64,000 nucleotides of DNA from Bidens hawaiensis (lineage: Eukaryota; Streptophyta; Magnoliopsida; Asterales; Asteraceae). Of the stretch, positions 42,903 through 54,285 are shown one piece after another; the stretch's first letter is position 1, and the number at the start of each line of letters is the position of its first letter. Made by a program: the position numbers and the translations under genes. A model generated the notes under the pieces. The model made no database searches, was not told the DNA's origin, and was given only the letters and a program-made list of their open reading frames with translations. Location: assembly GCA_021521415.1 (NCBI GenBank), contig JAIQDT010005779.1:1-64000 (forward strand), given 5' to 3'.

Positions 42903-44090
42903 TCACGCGTCTCCTCTTCCTTCCCCCACTGCCACGGCTTCTCCACACTCCCTAGCTATGTGACCTGACTTACCACACTTGTAATACTTCTGGTCCTCGG
43001 TGCATTCACGGGAGATGTGCCCCTTCCTCCCACATCGGTAGCACTGATTTGGACCAGCCTTGCATTCCCCCAAGTGCATCTTCCCGCACACCTTACATGC
43101 TTCCCTTCCTGCCATCTTCTGTGTTTTTCTCCCTGCACGCTCCACGACATCCCTAGCTCTTTTAGTTCCTTTCCCTTCTTCCTCATCTTCCACTTCCACA
43201 TCATCCGCCGCCAGATCAACATAGACCATCTCCGCCAACTCGACCGCAGACTCAAAGGTAACAGGTTTGTTGGCCCTGACTAACATGCGGACCTTCTGGG
43301 GAAGTCCTCTAACATAGCACTTGATCCGTTTCGCCTCGGTGTTCACCATGTCAGGAACCAGCCTAGACATGCGGTTGAATTCAGTGATGTACTCACGATG
43401 TGTCATCTTGTCCGCCTTCAGATTCAGAAATTTCATCTCGGCCCTCTCAACCTCAGCATCAGCACAGAACCTTTTCATCACTAACTCCTTAAGGTCATCC
43501 CATCTCATGGCCTTAATCTCCTCTCGGGTCTTCCTTTGTTCCACAGTTTCCCACCAGTACATGGCCTCATCTTCAAATGACCGAGTGGCATAACCCACTG
43601 CTTGGTTGGGACGGCATTCGCTAATTCGGATTTTCTTGTCCATTGTGGTTATCCACTGGAGAGTAGCGATTGCGTCTCCCAACCCAGTCAGCTTTGGCGG
43701 GTCGCATCCTTTGAAGGACTTATAGTTGCACCCATCTTGGCCTCTTTTCCTGTCACCGACCTCCACAGACTTATCCTCACTCGAAGCCTCTCTTTCTCCC
43801 TCCCCATCCTTCCTACCATCACCACCCGCCCCTTCAGCAGTTCGTTCACGTCTTCCAGCAGATCTTTCGGGATTCAGGTTCTTCACAGCAGCAACTACAG
43901 CTTGAACAATGGCTGCTTGAACTGCAGGGCTAAGTTGAACCTCTTTGTTGTTGTTCTGGTCTCTTCCAGCTGCGCTTCCTTCATCTTCGGTGTTGGAAGC
44001 TTCTTCTACCGAGGGTTGCCAGACAGGACGAGGCCTACCACGACGTCCAGTGCGACCTCCAGTTCCAACAATTTCTCCAGCTCCAGCCAT
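42903..44090 (-). CDS. gag: Gag protein of gag-only element F, intact 395 codons
   Basis: A single open frame starts at MAGAGEIVGT with a basic GGRTGRRGRPRP N-terminus. It has the same Retrotrans_gag core as D (TLQWITTMDK, AMYWWETVEQ, WDDLKELVMKRF, THREYITEFNRMSRLVPDM, KRIKCYVRGLP). The C-terminal part has three knuckles: a short CX2CX3HX3C (CKVCGKMHLGEC), a standard one (CYRCGRKGHISREC) and one whose first Cys is Tyr (YYKCGKSGHIAREC). The frame ends with its own stop and no pol follows. The intact frame among broken neighbours, with near-identical LTRs, points to a recent insertion and possibly selection on gag. Confidence 0.88.
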   Translation of the reverse strand: MAGAGEIVGTGGRTGRRGRPRPVWQPSVEEASNTEDEGSAAGRDQNNNKEVQLSPAVQAAIVQAVVAAVKNLNPERSAGRRERTAEGAGGDGRKDGEGEREASSEDKSVEVGDRKRGQDGCNYKSFKGCDPPKLTGLGDAIATLQWITTMDKKIRISECRPNQAVGYATRSFEDEAMYWWETVEQRKTREEIKAMRWDDLKELVMKRFCADAEVERAEMKFLNLKADKMTHREYITEFNRMSRLVPDMVNTEAKRIKCYVRGLPQKVRMLVRANKPVTFESAVELAEMVYVDLAADDVEVEDEEEGKGTKRARDVVERAGRKTQKMAGREACKVCGKMHLGECKAGPNQCYRCGRKGHISRECTEDQKYYKCGKSGHIARECGEAVAVGEGRGDA

Positions 44091-44490
44091 TAGTATTCTA
44101 AAAGGGAAAACACAAACGTCATCACTCTAGGAATTATTTAGCACATGATTTGTAAGTAGTAGTTAATGACGTTGATCAAGTGTAATTAACTATTTGCGTT
44201 ACTCCTCAGGTTCTACATACTTCCCTTCATGATTTCACTTGTGCTTGTTTATACTCTTAAACAGTTAATCAGTTAAGATCAATTAATCCTATCCCTAACC
44301 TGCACTCATTCTTCATTTAGCAAATAAGCCAACATTAACATACACCATTTACCATACACTTTACCTTTACTGAGCTTGCTTGAGTGACACATGGCTATCT
44401 TGAACTGGCAACTTCTTTCTTTCTCATTTTAAATCTCATTCTCTGTTCGAGTCTAAGCATGTAAGATGCTTAAATCTCTCGAACTTATGC
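44091..44490 (-). other. Element F leader, with putative splice acceptor at 44098
   Basis: The minus strand reads TGTTTTCCCTTTTAG|AATACTA and then ATG. Upstream it aligns with the D leader (for example the CATGTGTCACTCAAGCAAGCT block), showing F derives from the D lineage. Confidence 0.6.
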
Positions 44491-44501
44491 TCTGATACCA
44501 A
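44488..44501 (-). other. Element F primer binding site
   Basis: The minus strand reads TTGGTATCAGAGCA two bases from the LTR end: a standard initiator tRNA-Met site. Confidence 0.9.
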
Positions 44502-44503
44502 CT

Positions 44504-46495
44504 TGTAAGGCCCCGAACCCGGTAGCCCTACTTTCGCGTCGGATTTACTCATAAACACAGTTCTTACAAATCAGAGTTCATTAAAACTTTCGCGGAATAT
44601 AAAAACTTTCTTAAAACATTTCATATCAAAACACGTCTTGTCTTAAAACATCATTTTGCCTTTCAAAATAAACGAAACATTAAACTTAAACATCTTGAGT
44701 CTTCCGATGCCAGCCTCTTATTCAGTGCCACGTGTCTCCTCAAGCGAGATGCCTCCTCCTACTCACCTGCGTGCATACTAAAAGTCAGCTACGCTGAGTG
44801 AGTTCTAGTTAATCAAGCAACTTATCATACAACCACTACATGCATCATATACGTATCCGAAGACACGTAGTCCACTATCTAACCTGCTTACCTTACCACT
44901 TAGCCTCTTATTTACACCTACCACCTTACCACTTTGCCACTTTAATAACGTATAACGTTATGCCACTTTGCCACTTTAATAACGTTTAACGTTATGCCAC
45001 TTTGCCACTTTCCCACTTTAATGACGTAGTCACGTATAGGCTTACCCTGCCACGTACTATCGTCATGCCACTATCACTCTTACTACACCCTTGCCACTTC
45101 TAACACGCTCTACCTCTACTTATCTACAACATGCTTCATATCATTTACATAATAAGCAAGTCACATCATAGCATACATACACACTAATAACCACTTGGCA
45201 ATCACTGTCCTTGGCGATGCGTGCAATATCCGAAGATCGTTCACGCACCAACAAGTATTATATAATAGCTACCTCGTATAACATCTATAGCATACACTTA
45301 CCACTTAAGGTAAGTGTATTCACACTTCACATCGAGTATGCACACAGCCCCGAAAACATAACAAGGAAATGGGGCTAGAAACTCACCTGAACTCTGCTTC
45401 TTCCTCCGATAGTTGTAAATCCCTTCTTTAACTGAGCTCGGCTGACTGTATAAGTTACACGTATCAATACTTGCCTGATCTAATCTGGCGGCCTAGTATT
45501 AGCTTACTTTTACTTATCGTTTATAATTTATTTTCTAATCGAACTCGACTTTAGGCGAAGTTAAACCTTAGGCGAACTTAGCTTTAGGCGAAGTTTAACC
45601 TTAGGCGAACTTAGCTTTAGGCGAAGTTAAACCTTAGGCGAACTTAGCTTTAGGCGAAGTTAACCCTTAGGCGAACTTAGCTTTAGGCGAAGTTGTCATC
45701 AGGCGAACTTAGCTTTTAGGCGAAGTTGTCATCAGGCGAACTTAGCTTGCAGGCGAAGTTCATCAGGCGAACTTAGCTTGCAGGCGAAGTTGTCGGCTGC
45801 AGCTACTGTTCGTCCTTAATCATCTTCGTTTCTTAACCAAATAACTCGATTTAGGTATCCACGTAATCGTCTGACCAGCGCCTACAAACCCCAACCATCA
45901 AATCGGCCTAACATCGATGTTTAAGGGGTGCGATTTAGGCATATAGGTTACGGGTTCTTTTAGGTTAACAATTAACCTATCAAATGCTAATCAATTCCAG
46001 TAATATTTGTTGTTTTAGGTTCGTTTATAACAAACTAACACAGATCTATGATTTCCCAAATCAAACCGAACCTATACGAACGATTTCTAACTATAAACGT
46101 ACCTTGAACGAGTCGAACTACGAACCCGGTTAAGCCTTGATGTTGTTTTGGTCCGTCACGACGTTCCAGCACCAACAAGCTCGGGTTTTCGCCTTCGGAT
46201 CTTGGTTCGGGTTATAAGATGGTGTTGTGTGTATTTTGGTGGTGTATGGAATATGTGAGAATGAGGATTAAATGGTGATTAATGGTATTTATATTTAGGG
46301 ATCATGGGCTTAAGCCCATGGACTCTCCTTCCTTCTTTCATAACCCAAGTCCATAACCCATATCCATTACCCAACACTAGCCCAACCCATACCAACTCCT
46401 ACTCTATTTATTTATTTCCCGATAACCCGAGTAAACTTTTCCTCTATTATTAAGTAATACAATTAATATTATTTTGGAAATTTCAGGATGTTACA
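44504..46495 (-). repeat. Element F 5' LTR (1992 bp)
   Basis: Nearly identical to 40433-42399. It has one extra unit of about 31 bases in the GCGAA array and one fewer short GCCACTTT unit. Donor AG|GTGAGT is intact (ACTCAC on plus, 45381-45386), with an 11-bp hairpin at 45292-45319, a 44-nt hairpin at 45211-45254 and a palindrome at 46303-46320. It is followed by CCTGA (46496-46500), which matches CCCGA on the left with one transition. Confidence 0.93.
45211..45254 (-). other. 44-nt UUCG hairpin (F 5' LTR)
   Basis: Same as the 3' LTR copy, and 127 bases downstream of the donor on the minus strand. Confidence 0.72.
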
Positions 46496-46500
46496 CCTGA

Positions 46501-46815
46501 ACCTCCAGCCACCCGTCTCCGACCGACGACCTCCGACGCCGTTTCCGGCCACCCTCTCCCCCCTGTAGCTCTAACACTGGCCACTCCCTCTTCCCCTCCC
46601 TCGTTTTTCTTTTCCGGCGAGCCTCTGCTCCGGCAGCCCCCTCCCTCTCCGCTCGTTTTTTCAGCGACCGGATAACCGGACGCCGGTGCACGTCGCAACC
46701 CTATCTCTCTCCGTCTCTATCTATCTCTCTCTGTCTCTCTCTATCTCTATCTCTCTCCGTCGGTCTCTCTCTCTCCCCGCCGTTCTCTCTCTCCGTCGCT
46801 CTCTCTCTCTCTCAG

Positions 46816-46863
<48 letters not shown>

Positions 46864-48873
46864 GCTGTAGTCTTCAATCTCCGGGTGGTATCGGCTCGGT
46901 TTTTCCCGGTGTAGAGCCACGACCTCATAAACATCTAAAAGGTAAATTAATAATGGGTTTTAGTGCTATCAGTTTTCGTATATCGATTATCATATTTAAA
47001 TTGTTAATAACCGGTTATATATTTGGTTATATACTTTGAAACGAGTTGGACGGATATGGTGTTGTTTTGAATTGGGGGAAAAGATGAACGATCGGGTAAT
47101 GGATATATTAAGTTCCTATGAGTTTAATTATCTTGGTTCGTTTGGTTTGTACATTAGTTATTAAACTAGAGGTCACGGGTTCGAGCCTAATCCTAGACCG
47201 GTTTCGGTGTTATTTTTTTATACTTAACAAAATTTTTATTACTATTAATACTAATATTACTACATAAAGATTATTTTTAGTATTATTATGTTTAACTTAT
47301 TATTATATATATGTATTCATTACTAATATTATTATTATCATTATTTTTATAAATATTAAAGTTATTATTATTAATAAAGACCAAATTATTACTATTTATA
47401 AAAATCATATTTTTATCACTAATTAGTAACAATAATATTATTATATTTATTTTGTGAACTCGTTTAGAAATCGAATCAACATCGAGTATGGTATCGTTAT
47501 TACTATCAATATTATTTATTATTATTATTATTATTATTATTTTTATCAACAACATTTTAATTAATACTAAGATCTTTATTCTTTAACTATTATTATTAGT
47601 ATTATACTATATTAGTATTATTAATAATAATTATTGTTATTATTATTTTCATCGTTATCTTATATATCTATATATATATATATATAACATATCTTTTTAG
47701 AATAGTTATTATTATCATTACTATCATTATCATTAATAATATTATTATAAACTCTATTATCAATTCATTTTATAAAAATCGAACTCTTGATTTAAAACCC
47801 GTACTGTTTCTATTTAATATTGGTTTAGTTATTTAAAAGCCCAAATAAAATAATATTATTTTTGTTTTAATTATCAATTAAGTACGAGACCCTAATCGTT
47901 AACAAATTAACCGTTAACCCGATTAACAATCGGACCTTCTCGTTCAATGTTTCAAATGTAGTTTCAACTAAAGTTCAAGTTCATTAATATATTTTATTTA
48001 TTCGTTTTCAATTAGCTTTCAAGTCGGATTCGTTAGTTTCATAGCAAGCTTTCTATATTTCGATCATTTATTATTTCTCGATTCGTCAATCGAGGTGAGT
48101 ACATTCATACCCTGTTTTCCATCTTTCGTTTTGGGGTGACATATTATACTTATCAAACTAAATGTCTTTTTTGCTTGAATCTTAAACCCACAAACGTGAT
48201 TGTATACCTTAAATAATTGCTCAATTTGGTGTTCTATGCTTACATGTTTATGTGTTTATCGTTTTTGGATTGTGGAACTATATATCCTAGACCATTTGGC
48301 AACCCCTCATGGCAAGGTGTCGTTAACGTTATGCAATTAACGATAACTATAAAATCCTAGACTACTTGGCAACCCCTTGTAGCTAGGTGGTGCTAATGTG
48401 TTTAGCAATAGTCAATAAAATCCTAAACTACTTGGCAACCCCTTGTAGCTAGGTGGCGCTAACGTAATTTCTATTAGCGATTGTCAATTTATCCAAGTTG
48501 TTGCTTTTATTTATTGTTTTGTATACAAGTTTTGTGGCTTTCTTTTATTATTATATACTTATATGCTCAAACTTATGAATTGATCACCAACCTTTGTGTT
48601 GACAAACTTTATTTTATGAAATGTTAAAGGTTTGACTTTTGTTGACTCGAGGACTTGACGGAAAAACGTTATCAAGACTATTAGGGTATTAGTAACACAA
48701 ACAATATGATTGCTACTTGTTTTCAAATTTGTTTATATAAACGAGATGCGTTGTTTATTGATTTATGAAATAAAATAAGTTAATTAAATATTGTCACTTT
48801 AAACAGTGTCTTGTGTATTTGGGCAATCGGTTGCACCACGGCATGTTCCGCCGCCTTTGGTCGGGGTGTGACA
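46501..48873 (+). repeat. C-family LTR 1, right segment
   Basis: It resumes the LTR cut at 40432 and matches 56215-58554. It has a GC-rich block rich in CCGGC (46500-46680), a long CT tract (about 46700-46862) and a tRNA-like B box (about 47170-47192). An AT-rich ATT-repeat section follows, then the splice donor GAG|GTGAGT (48092-48100) and three TTGGCAACCCCT repeats (about 48283-48480). The end is GGTGTGACA. Confidence 0.88.
46700..46862. repeat. (CT)n tract in C LTR 1
   Basis: A long pyrimidine tract with CTCTCT and TCTATCTC variants. The second C LTR has a shorter one at about 56425-56535. In Ser/Leu-coding frames it produces long but meaningless open frames. Confidence 0.92.
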
Positions 48874-48875
48874 GA

Positions 48876-48889
48876 TTGGTATCAGAGCC
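48876..48889 (+). other. C-element primer binding site
   Basis: TTGGTATCAGAGCC, two bases after the LTR end. Confidence 0.92.
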
Positions 48890-50542
48890 ACAAGACTATA
48901 AGATAGGTGGTTAGACATAACGACCTAGTATAGTCTTTACTTTAGGGTCCTTGTACGTGTTACCTACACGTGTTTACCCTACTTAATTGTTCAATACACT
49001 TGTTTATTTATATACTTATTTATTTTATCAAATCGTAAATATACACATACACACATTGTCATAGTACTCCAATGTATCATTACCTTAAAACGCAAAAACA
49101 TTAGTTTTTATTGTGTTTTATGGATCACGAGCTTAACTTGGATCCCGTTGTTTCAAATCTCCTTAAAGATTGTCTCATATGAGATGACCACTTTAAGTAG
49201 TCGAATGCGAGCGTTCCGCTCGCCATCCTAATTTTCGGTGTCAAAACAATAGAACTGCGGTGGTACGTGGACTAGCGTTTTGACATGACGTTGTATTCTG
49301 ATTTATTATTTTTGTTACAATCATTATTTGAGTCGAAGACGTGAAAAAGACGCGGTGGTACGTGCACAAGTTTAGGCTCCAACATGGTATTTTTGTAATA
49401 AAGGTTTTTAGTGTCGGAATATCAAGTCATGGTGGTTCATGCACGATTTTTCACTCTTAAAATCTTAAAACATTATTATTACATTTCAAGAATTTAAACC
49501 ATTTTCCATTTCTTTTGTTATAAATTCTTATCACAAGCCTTCATTTATAAATGTTATATATTTTTTTTATATTGTTAATAATTCTTTTATATCTCGATTT
49601 TATATGGTAAAGTATTACACCAATTTTTTCATTTTGATTTCACAAGGATTTCTATTGCAAATTTTTTTCATTAAAAATCTCTTCGGTATAAGTTAAAAGC
49701 TCATAATAATAATAATAATAATAATAATAATATATAAGTATATATAGTTTGATCTATTCATAATGATTTTTAATATGTCATTTATTTTCATTAAGACTAT
49801 TTACAACCAAAAATCTTATTATATAAATTTCATCATATTAAGAAAGTTTTATGATAAATTTCACCTCAACTTTTCAAGTAAATTTTCCTATTTTATAGAC
49901 TATAAATTGTCTTTAAAGTCCTTGTACAAAAATTTTATAAAAATTTTATTTTTATAACTATTCCGTTTATTTGGGCGATCACTTCAAAAATTTTAATTAT
50001 TTAAACTTCTCACGACATTTCTTAATTATACTACATTATATAATACACGTGGTAGAATTTTCGCCACCCAAATTTACAACTTTAATCATGCAATCTTTGG
50101 TTCATTATAAATTTTCGCAAATAAAAATTTCTATCATACGATTTTCCGCATTTTAAAATTCTTATGATAGTATTGCCATGAATTTTTCAAGAAAAGTCAC
50201 AAACATATATCTTGTAGTTTTCTCGAAATCCTCACGCAAAACTTTATAGAAATTTTTATTTAAAGAAAAAAAATCGTTTACTTGTGATTTCTCGATTTAC
50301 AATGCCATTCATTTTAACTTATCATGATATTCATCATTACACGATATTAAATAACGAACTTTGTAAAAAAATTCATTTCGCAACTTTATATTCCCAAAAC
50401 GACACTCATCATTCAATGTTTGATACCTCATAATAAATTTTGACATTCAAATTACGTATTTTAAATTTCTTCATAAGCAAAAAAAAATTGTGTGATTCAC
50501 ACGCTCGGATCTCAAAAATTCTATTTATATAATATATATATA

Positions 50543-50582
<40 letters not shown>

Positions 50583-51422
50583 CTTGTAATTTTTATTAAC
50601 AAAATTTTCATGGATGTTTCAAATATTATTTATAAATTATGATAATTTCAAATTAATACTTGTTAATAGTCAAAAATCTCCATAAACACAACCCCAAGTC
50701 TCCAAACACCAGTATTCCCTCTCAAACTGCCGCCTCAAAAATCAAACCATCCTTCCACTACAAAAGCTTTCTCGCGTACTCAATTCTTTCCTCGGTATGA
50801 CCGAACCCTAAACATCCAAAAGTATACCCTCACCTACCCAAACCCCATGCAAGTCCAAGATATACAAAAATCAACCCAACAAAAGGCCTTAACTATCGAC
50901 ACTCCCACGCCACGAAAACCTATCAATCTCACCATCCTAATACTTCAAAGACACCGACATACACACTCACGAATGCTTTGAACATATACAAACCAAAGTT
51001 TACCCAACTATGACTCAAAACCCTTCGACCCATACTATGTCGAGTCACAAACCATATCGCCACACCGTTCCTATACAACCATAGAGTTTGGTATCAAAAT
51101 AGCAACCCAAACACTCCTTACAAAATACATGAATAAATCAAATCTTAACCCAAACTAGTCAAGATCAAATTATCCAACCCATTAACTTAGCCCGAGCTCA
51201 AATAAGCAAAACCCCACCCATTAGCCAAACCACTACTCACACAAATCATCTAAAGCCTAACCCACTCAAAAGACCTAAACTCAAAAAACCTCATAAATCC
51301 AACTCAAGAAAACCCAACTATGCAAGCCAACCGAAACACACTCACTCCTCCCCAAATTCCCAACCATTAACTATTCAGAGCCTAAAACCCATCCATGCAC
51401 ACGTAAGCTTCGTTTTACCCCT

Positions 51423-51472
<50 letters not shown>

Positions 51473-52412
51473 AACTAGTGTATTTATAACGACCTCATAT
51501 GTTCAAATAATCACTTTTAAATTATAAATTCTTTCAAGGTTGACGATTTACGTATTTTGCTCATATTTTATAAATCATCTCTGTAGAATATAATATTGTC
51601 ATGGCAACAAAAATTTGATTATGAGGATTTGCTTTCAAAGATTATTAAACGATTATATGGGTGATTTCAAGGATCATAAATATTGTCACCTAAGGTGATA
51701 AATCTCATAAAGACTTTATAAATACGAGGTTCCATTTTGAATGTTGAACGCGAGGTTGATACAATAACAAATTACAACTTTTCACCACTTTCATAAACTC
51801 AATGACCATGGTTTTGCAAATCTTTTGGGACGCGTTTATGAATATTTTATATTGTTACACAATTTTTTGGTCAATAACGATTTACGTGACTATCACCTCT
51901 GATTATCGCAAGCATCATCATTTTATATAATTTATTTTCATCACAATAACTTTATGTATACAAACTCCTTTAACGATTTGGGTTACAAGATTTACATTCA
52001 ATAATGATTTAAATATTTTCCCAAGCAATGAGTTACCGCGATGCTTTGTTATTATGTACATTTGTTAGAAACAATAAAACGGCTTTACTTAAGACCCCAG
52101 TTTCAGTTTTAGTCTATTATATGCTACGCGGTTTACATATTTCGACATTAAATTCGAGTCTCACAATTATTGTGATTTTATTTTCATTTGATTGGATGTT
52201 TCGATGACAATATTATGCACATGAGATTTCATTTTTGTGTTTTGATATTCGTGACTGAATGCAAACTATTCAATAACAATTTGTGTAATACTTTCAAAAC
52301 CTTAACTTCGCCAAAATCTCGTTTATCTTTTAAACGATATTATCATGACTATGTATTTATATTTGAGCATTTATGTAAACACGATTCTATACATTATTCT
52401 ATAGTATTTTAT
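48890..52412 (+). mobile_element. C-element internal region, first part, decayed
   Basis: No supported coding frame. Bases 48890-50680 are AT-rich with (AAT)n near 49702-49733 and (AT)n near 50545-50578. Bases 50690-51410 are C-rich and strikingly G-poor. One frame there reads LARAQISKTPPISQ and KPHKSNSRKPNYASQ, reminiscent of a gag linker, but too weak to call a gene. (AT)n lies at about 51428-51470. The remainder to 52412 is AT-rich without a recognisable feature. It fits a large non-autonomous or badly decayed Gypsy derivative. Confidence 0.6.
51428..51470. repeat. (AT)n microsatellite in C internal region
   Basis: About 21 AT units. A second, interrupted AT tract lies at about 50531-50578. 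Confidence 0.93.
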
Positions 52413-53914
52413 TGTAACATCCTAATTTCGGTTTTATTAATAGAATAAATATCGTCTATTTTATAGTGGGTCGTTATCGGTTTAGAGAAATAGAATACGA
52501 GTTGGGCTAGTGTTGGGTTAAATGGATATGGATTATGGACTTGGATTATGAAAGAAAGAGGAAAGGACCATGGGCTTAAGCCCATGATCCATAATTACAT
52601 AAACCATTAATCCCTCATTTAATTCATTCTCACACATTCCATACACCACCCAAAACACACACTTAAGATTTCTCTCTAATTCTTCCTTTTCTCTAGCCGA
52701 AATCAAGAAGGAAACCGAGCACCGGTCCGAGGTAACGATAGTTTAATATTGTATGAGCTTAACCCGTTAGATAAAGTTGTGAAACAACGAGCCGACACCG
52801 TTAAACCGTTTAAATCACGAGATCTGGGTGGAAGCGGGTATAAACCGAACCTATGATGAGCTTAGGGATCACCCTAGCTCAGATCTGGATCTAACGGGGC
52901 GAAAAACGGTGAAAAACGAGTTAAAAATCGTTTTTCCCGGTGAGTTCGCGTTTTTCCGGTGGCCTTCCGGCAATGACGGCGCCGGAAAAGTAGTACGAGG
53001 TTAAGGGTATGTCAGGGAATGTTCTGACATTCCCTGACCTAACCCTAGTTCGCTAACGGGAATTTAGCGAGTTAAGGGTGATTCGTTAAGTAGATTCGCT
53101 GAGGAAAGATAACGAACTAGCCTTAGTTCGTGTCCTGATTCGTTAAGGAAAAGATAACGAATTAACCCCCCCCCCCCTTCGTTATAGCCATTCGTTATAG
53201 CCATTCGTTAAAGGAGATAACGAATTAGAAGGTCCAATTCGTTACTTGAACTGATTCGCTATGTGGATTGGTTCGTACAAGGACGGATTCGTAAGAGGTC
53301 CAGTTCGCTAGAGGGCTCAGTTCTTTACAAATGACCAGTTCGCTAAGATAAGTCAATTCGTTAAAGATTGAACAACGAACTAGAAAGTTTAATAAAATGA
53401 CAGAACAGTCCCTGGACTTAGAAAAAGAATGAATTAATTACAATTCACCCCTTGAACTTTTGAGTTAGCAAACTAATTAATGATTCGAAATTATAATGGA
53501 AAGTGTGTTACGACAGTTAATGAAAATAAAATTTTTCCAAGCTGACCTGGCAGCTCGACCCCAGCCAGGGGCTCTGCCCCTTGGACCCTGCTAGGGGCTG
53601 CCGCCCCTAGACCCCGCTGCCAGGGGCGCTGCCCCCCGGACCCCCGTTCGTTGTGGGTAGTAGCTAAGACTAGAAAGATGATATGAGTAGTGGTAGTTAA
53701 TTGATACATGTAAATATTATACAGTTAGCCGTGCACAGCTCAAGAAGGGAATAACGATTAATGGAGAGCGTAACAGGATTCAGGTGAGTTTCTAGCCCCA
53801 TTTATGTGCTATGTTTTCGGGGCTGTGTGCATACTCAATATGTTTGTTAATACGCTTATCCTAAGAGATAAGTGTATGCCTTATGTGAATAATGTGAAAT
53901 ATATGAATGATTGC

Positions 53915-53958
53915 TTGATGGTACGTGAACGATCTTCGGATATTGCACGTACTGTCAG
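53915..53958 (+). other. 44-nt UUCG hairpin (D-type solo LTR)
   Basis: The outer stem includes GTACGTG pairing with CACGTAC. The internal loop is AACG/ATTG, the inner stem ATC/GAT and the loop TTCG. It lies 131 bases after the donor. Confidence 0.74.
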
Positions 53959-54059
53959 GTTGTAACGCTATGTATAAGGTAAGTATGATATGTATGCTTA
54001 TGTATATGAATGTGATAAAGTTAATAAAAGAAGGAAAGGATGGTTGTATGGTTGTATGG

Positions 54060-54285
54060 TTACGAAAAGGGTACCGAGCCCTAATAATACTCGAGGTATG
54101 ATGTATGGTTGTATGGTAACGAAGAGGGAATCGAACCCTACTAATATTCGAGAACTAGGGAACCGAACCCTACTAATATTCGAGGAAAGAGGGTACCGAG
54201 CCCTAATAATACTCGAGAAAAGAGGGTACCGAGCCCTAATAATACTCGAGGAAGGAGAGTACCGAGCCCTAATAATACTCGAGGA
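54060..54285 (+). repeat. CCCTAATAATACTCGAG minisatellite in the solo LTR
   Basis: About six units of roughly 30 bases, at the same LTR position as the D minisatellite but with a diverged unit (GAGGGTACCGAGCCCTAATA). The 102-residue frame across it is repeat-derived and not called as a gene. Confidence 0.88.

Noticed and set aside
46483..46698. Arg/Gly-rich minus-strand frames in both C LTRs (also 56178-56512) as a captured host gene
   Set aside because: The GC-rich CCGGC block is conserved between the two LTRs but the frames differ in reading and length. It lies inside an LTR and no known domain is visible.
46686..47039. Ser/Leu-rich 117-residue plus-strand frame as a membrane protein
   Set aside because: It is the translation of a CT microsatellite followed by LTR sequence. 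The matching frame at 56408-56710 has the same origin.
49763..50156. Short Phe/Ile/Lys-rich frames in the C internal region as genes
   Set aside because: They are composition effects of AT-rich sequence, with no homologue in B and no domain.
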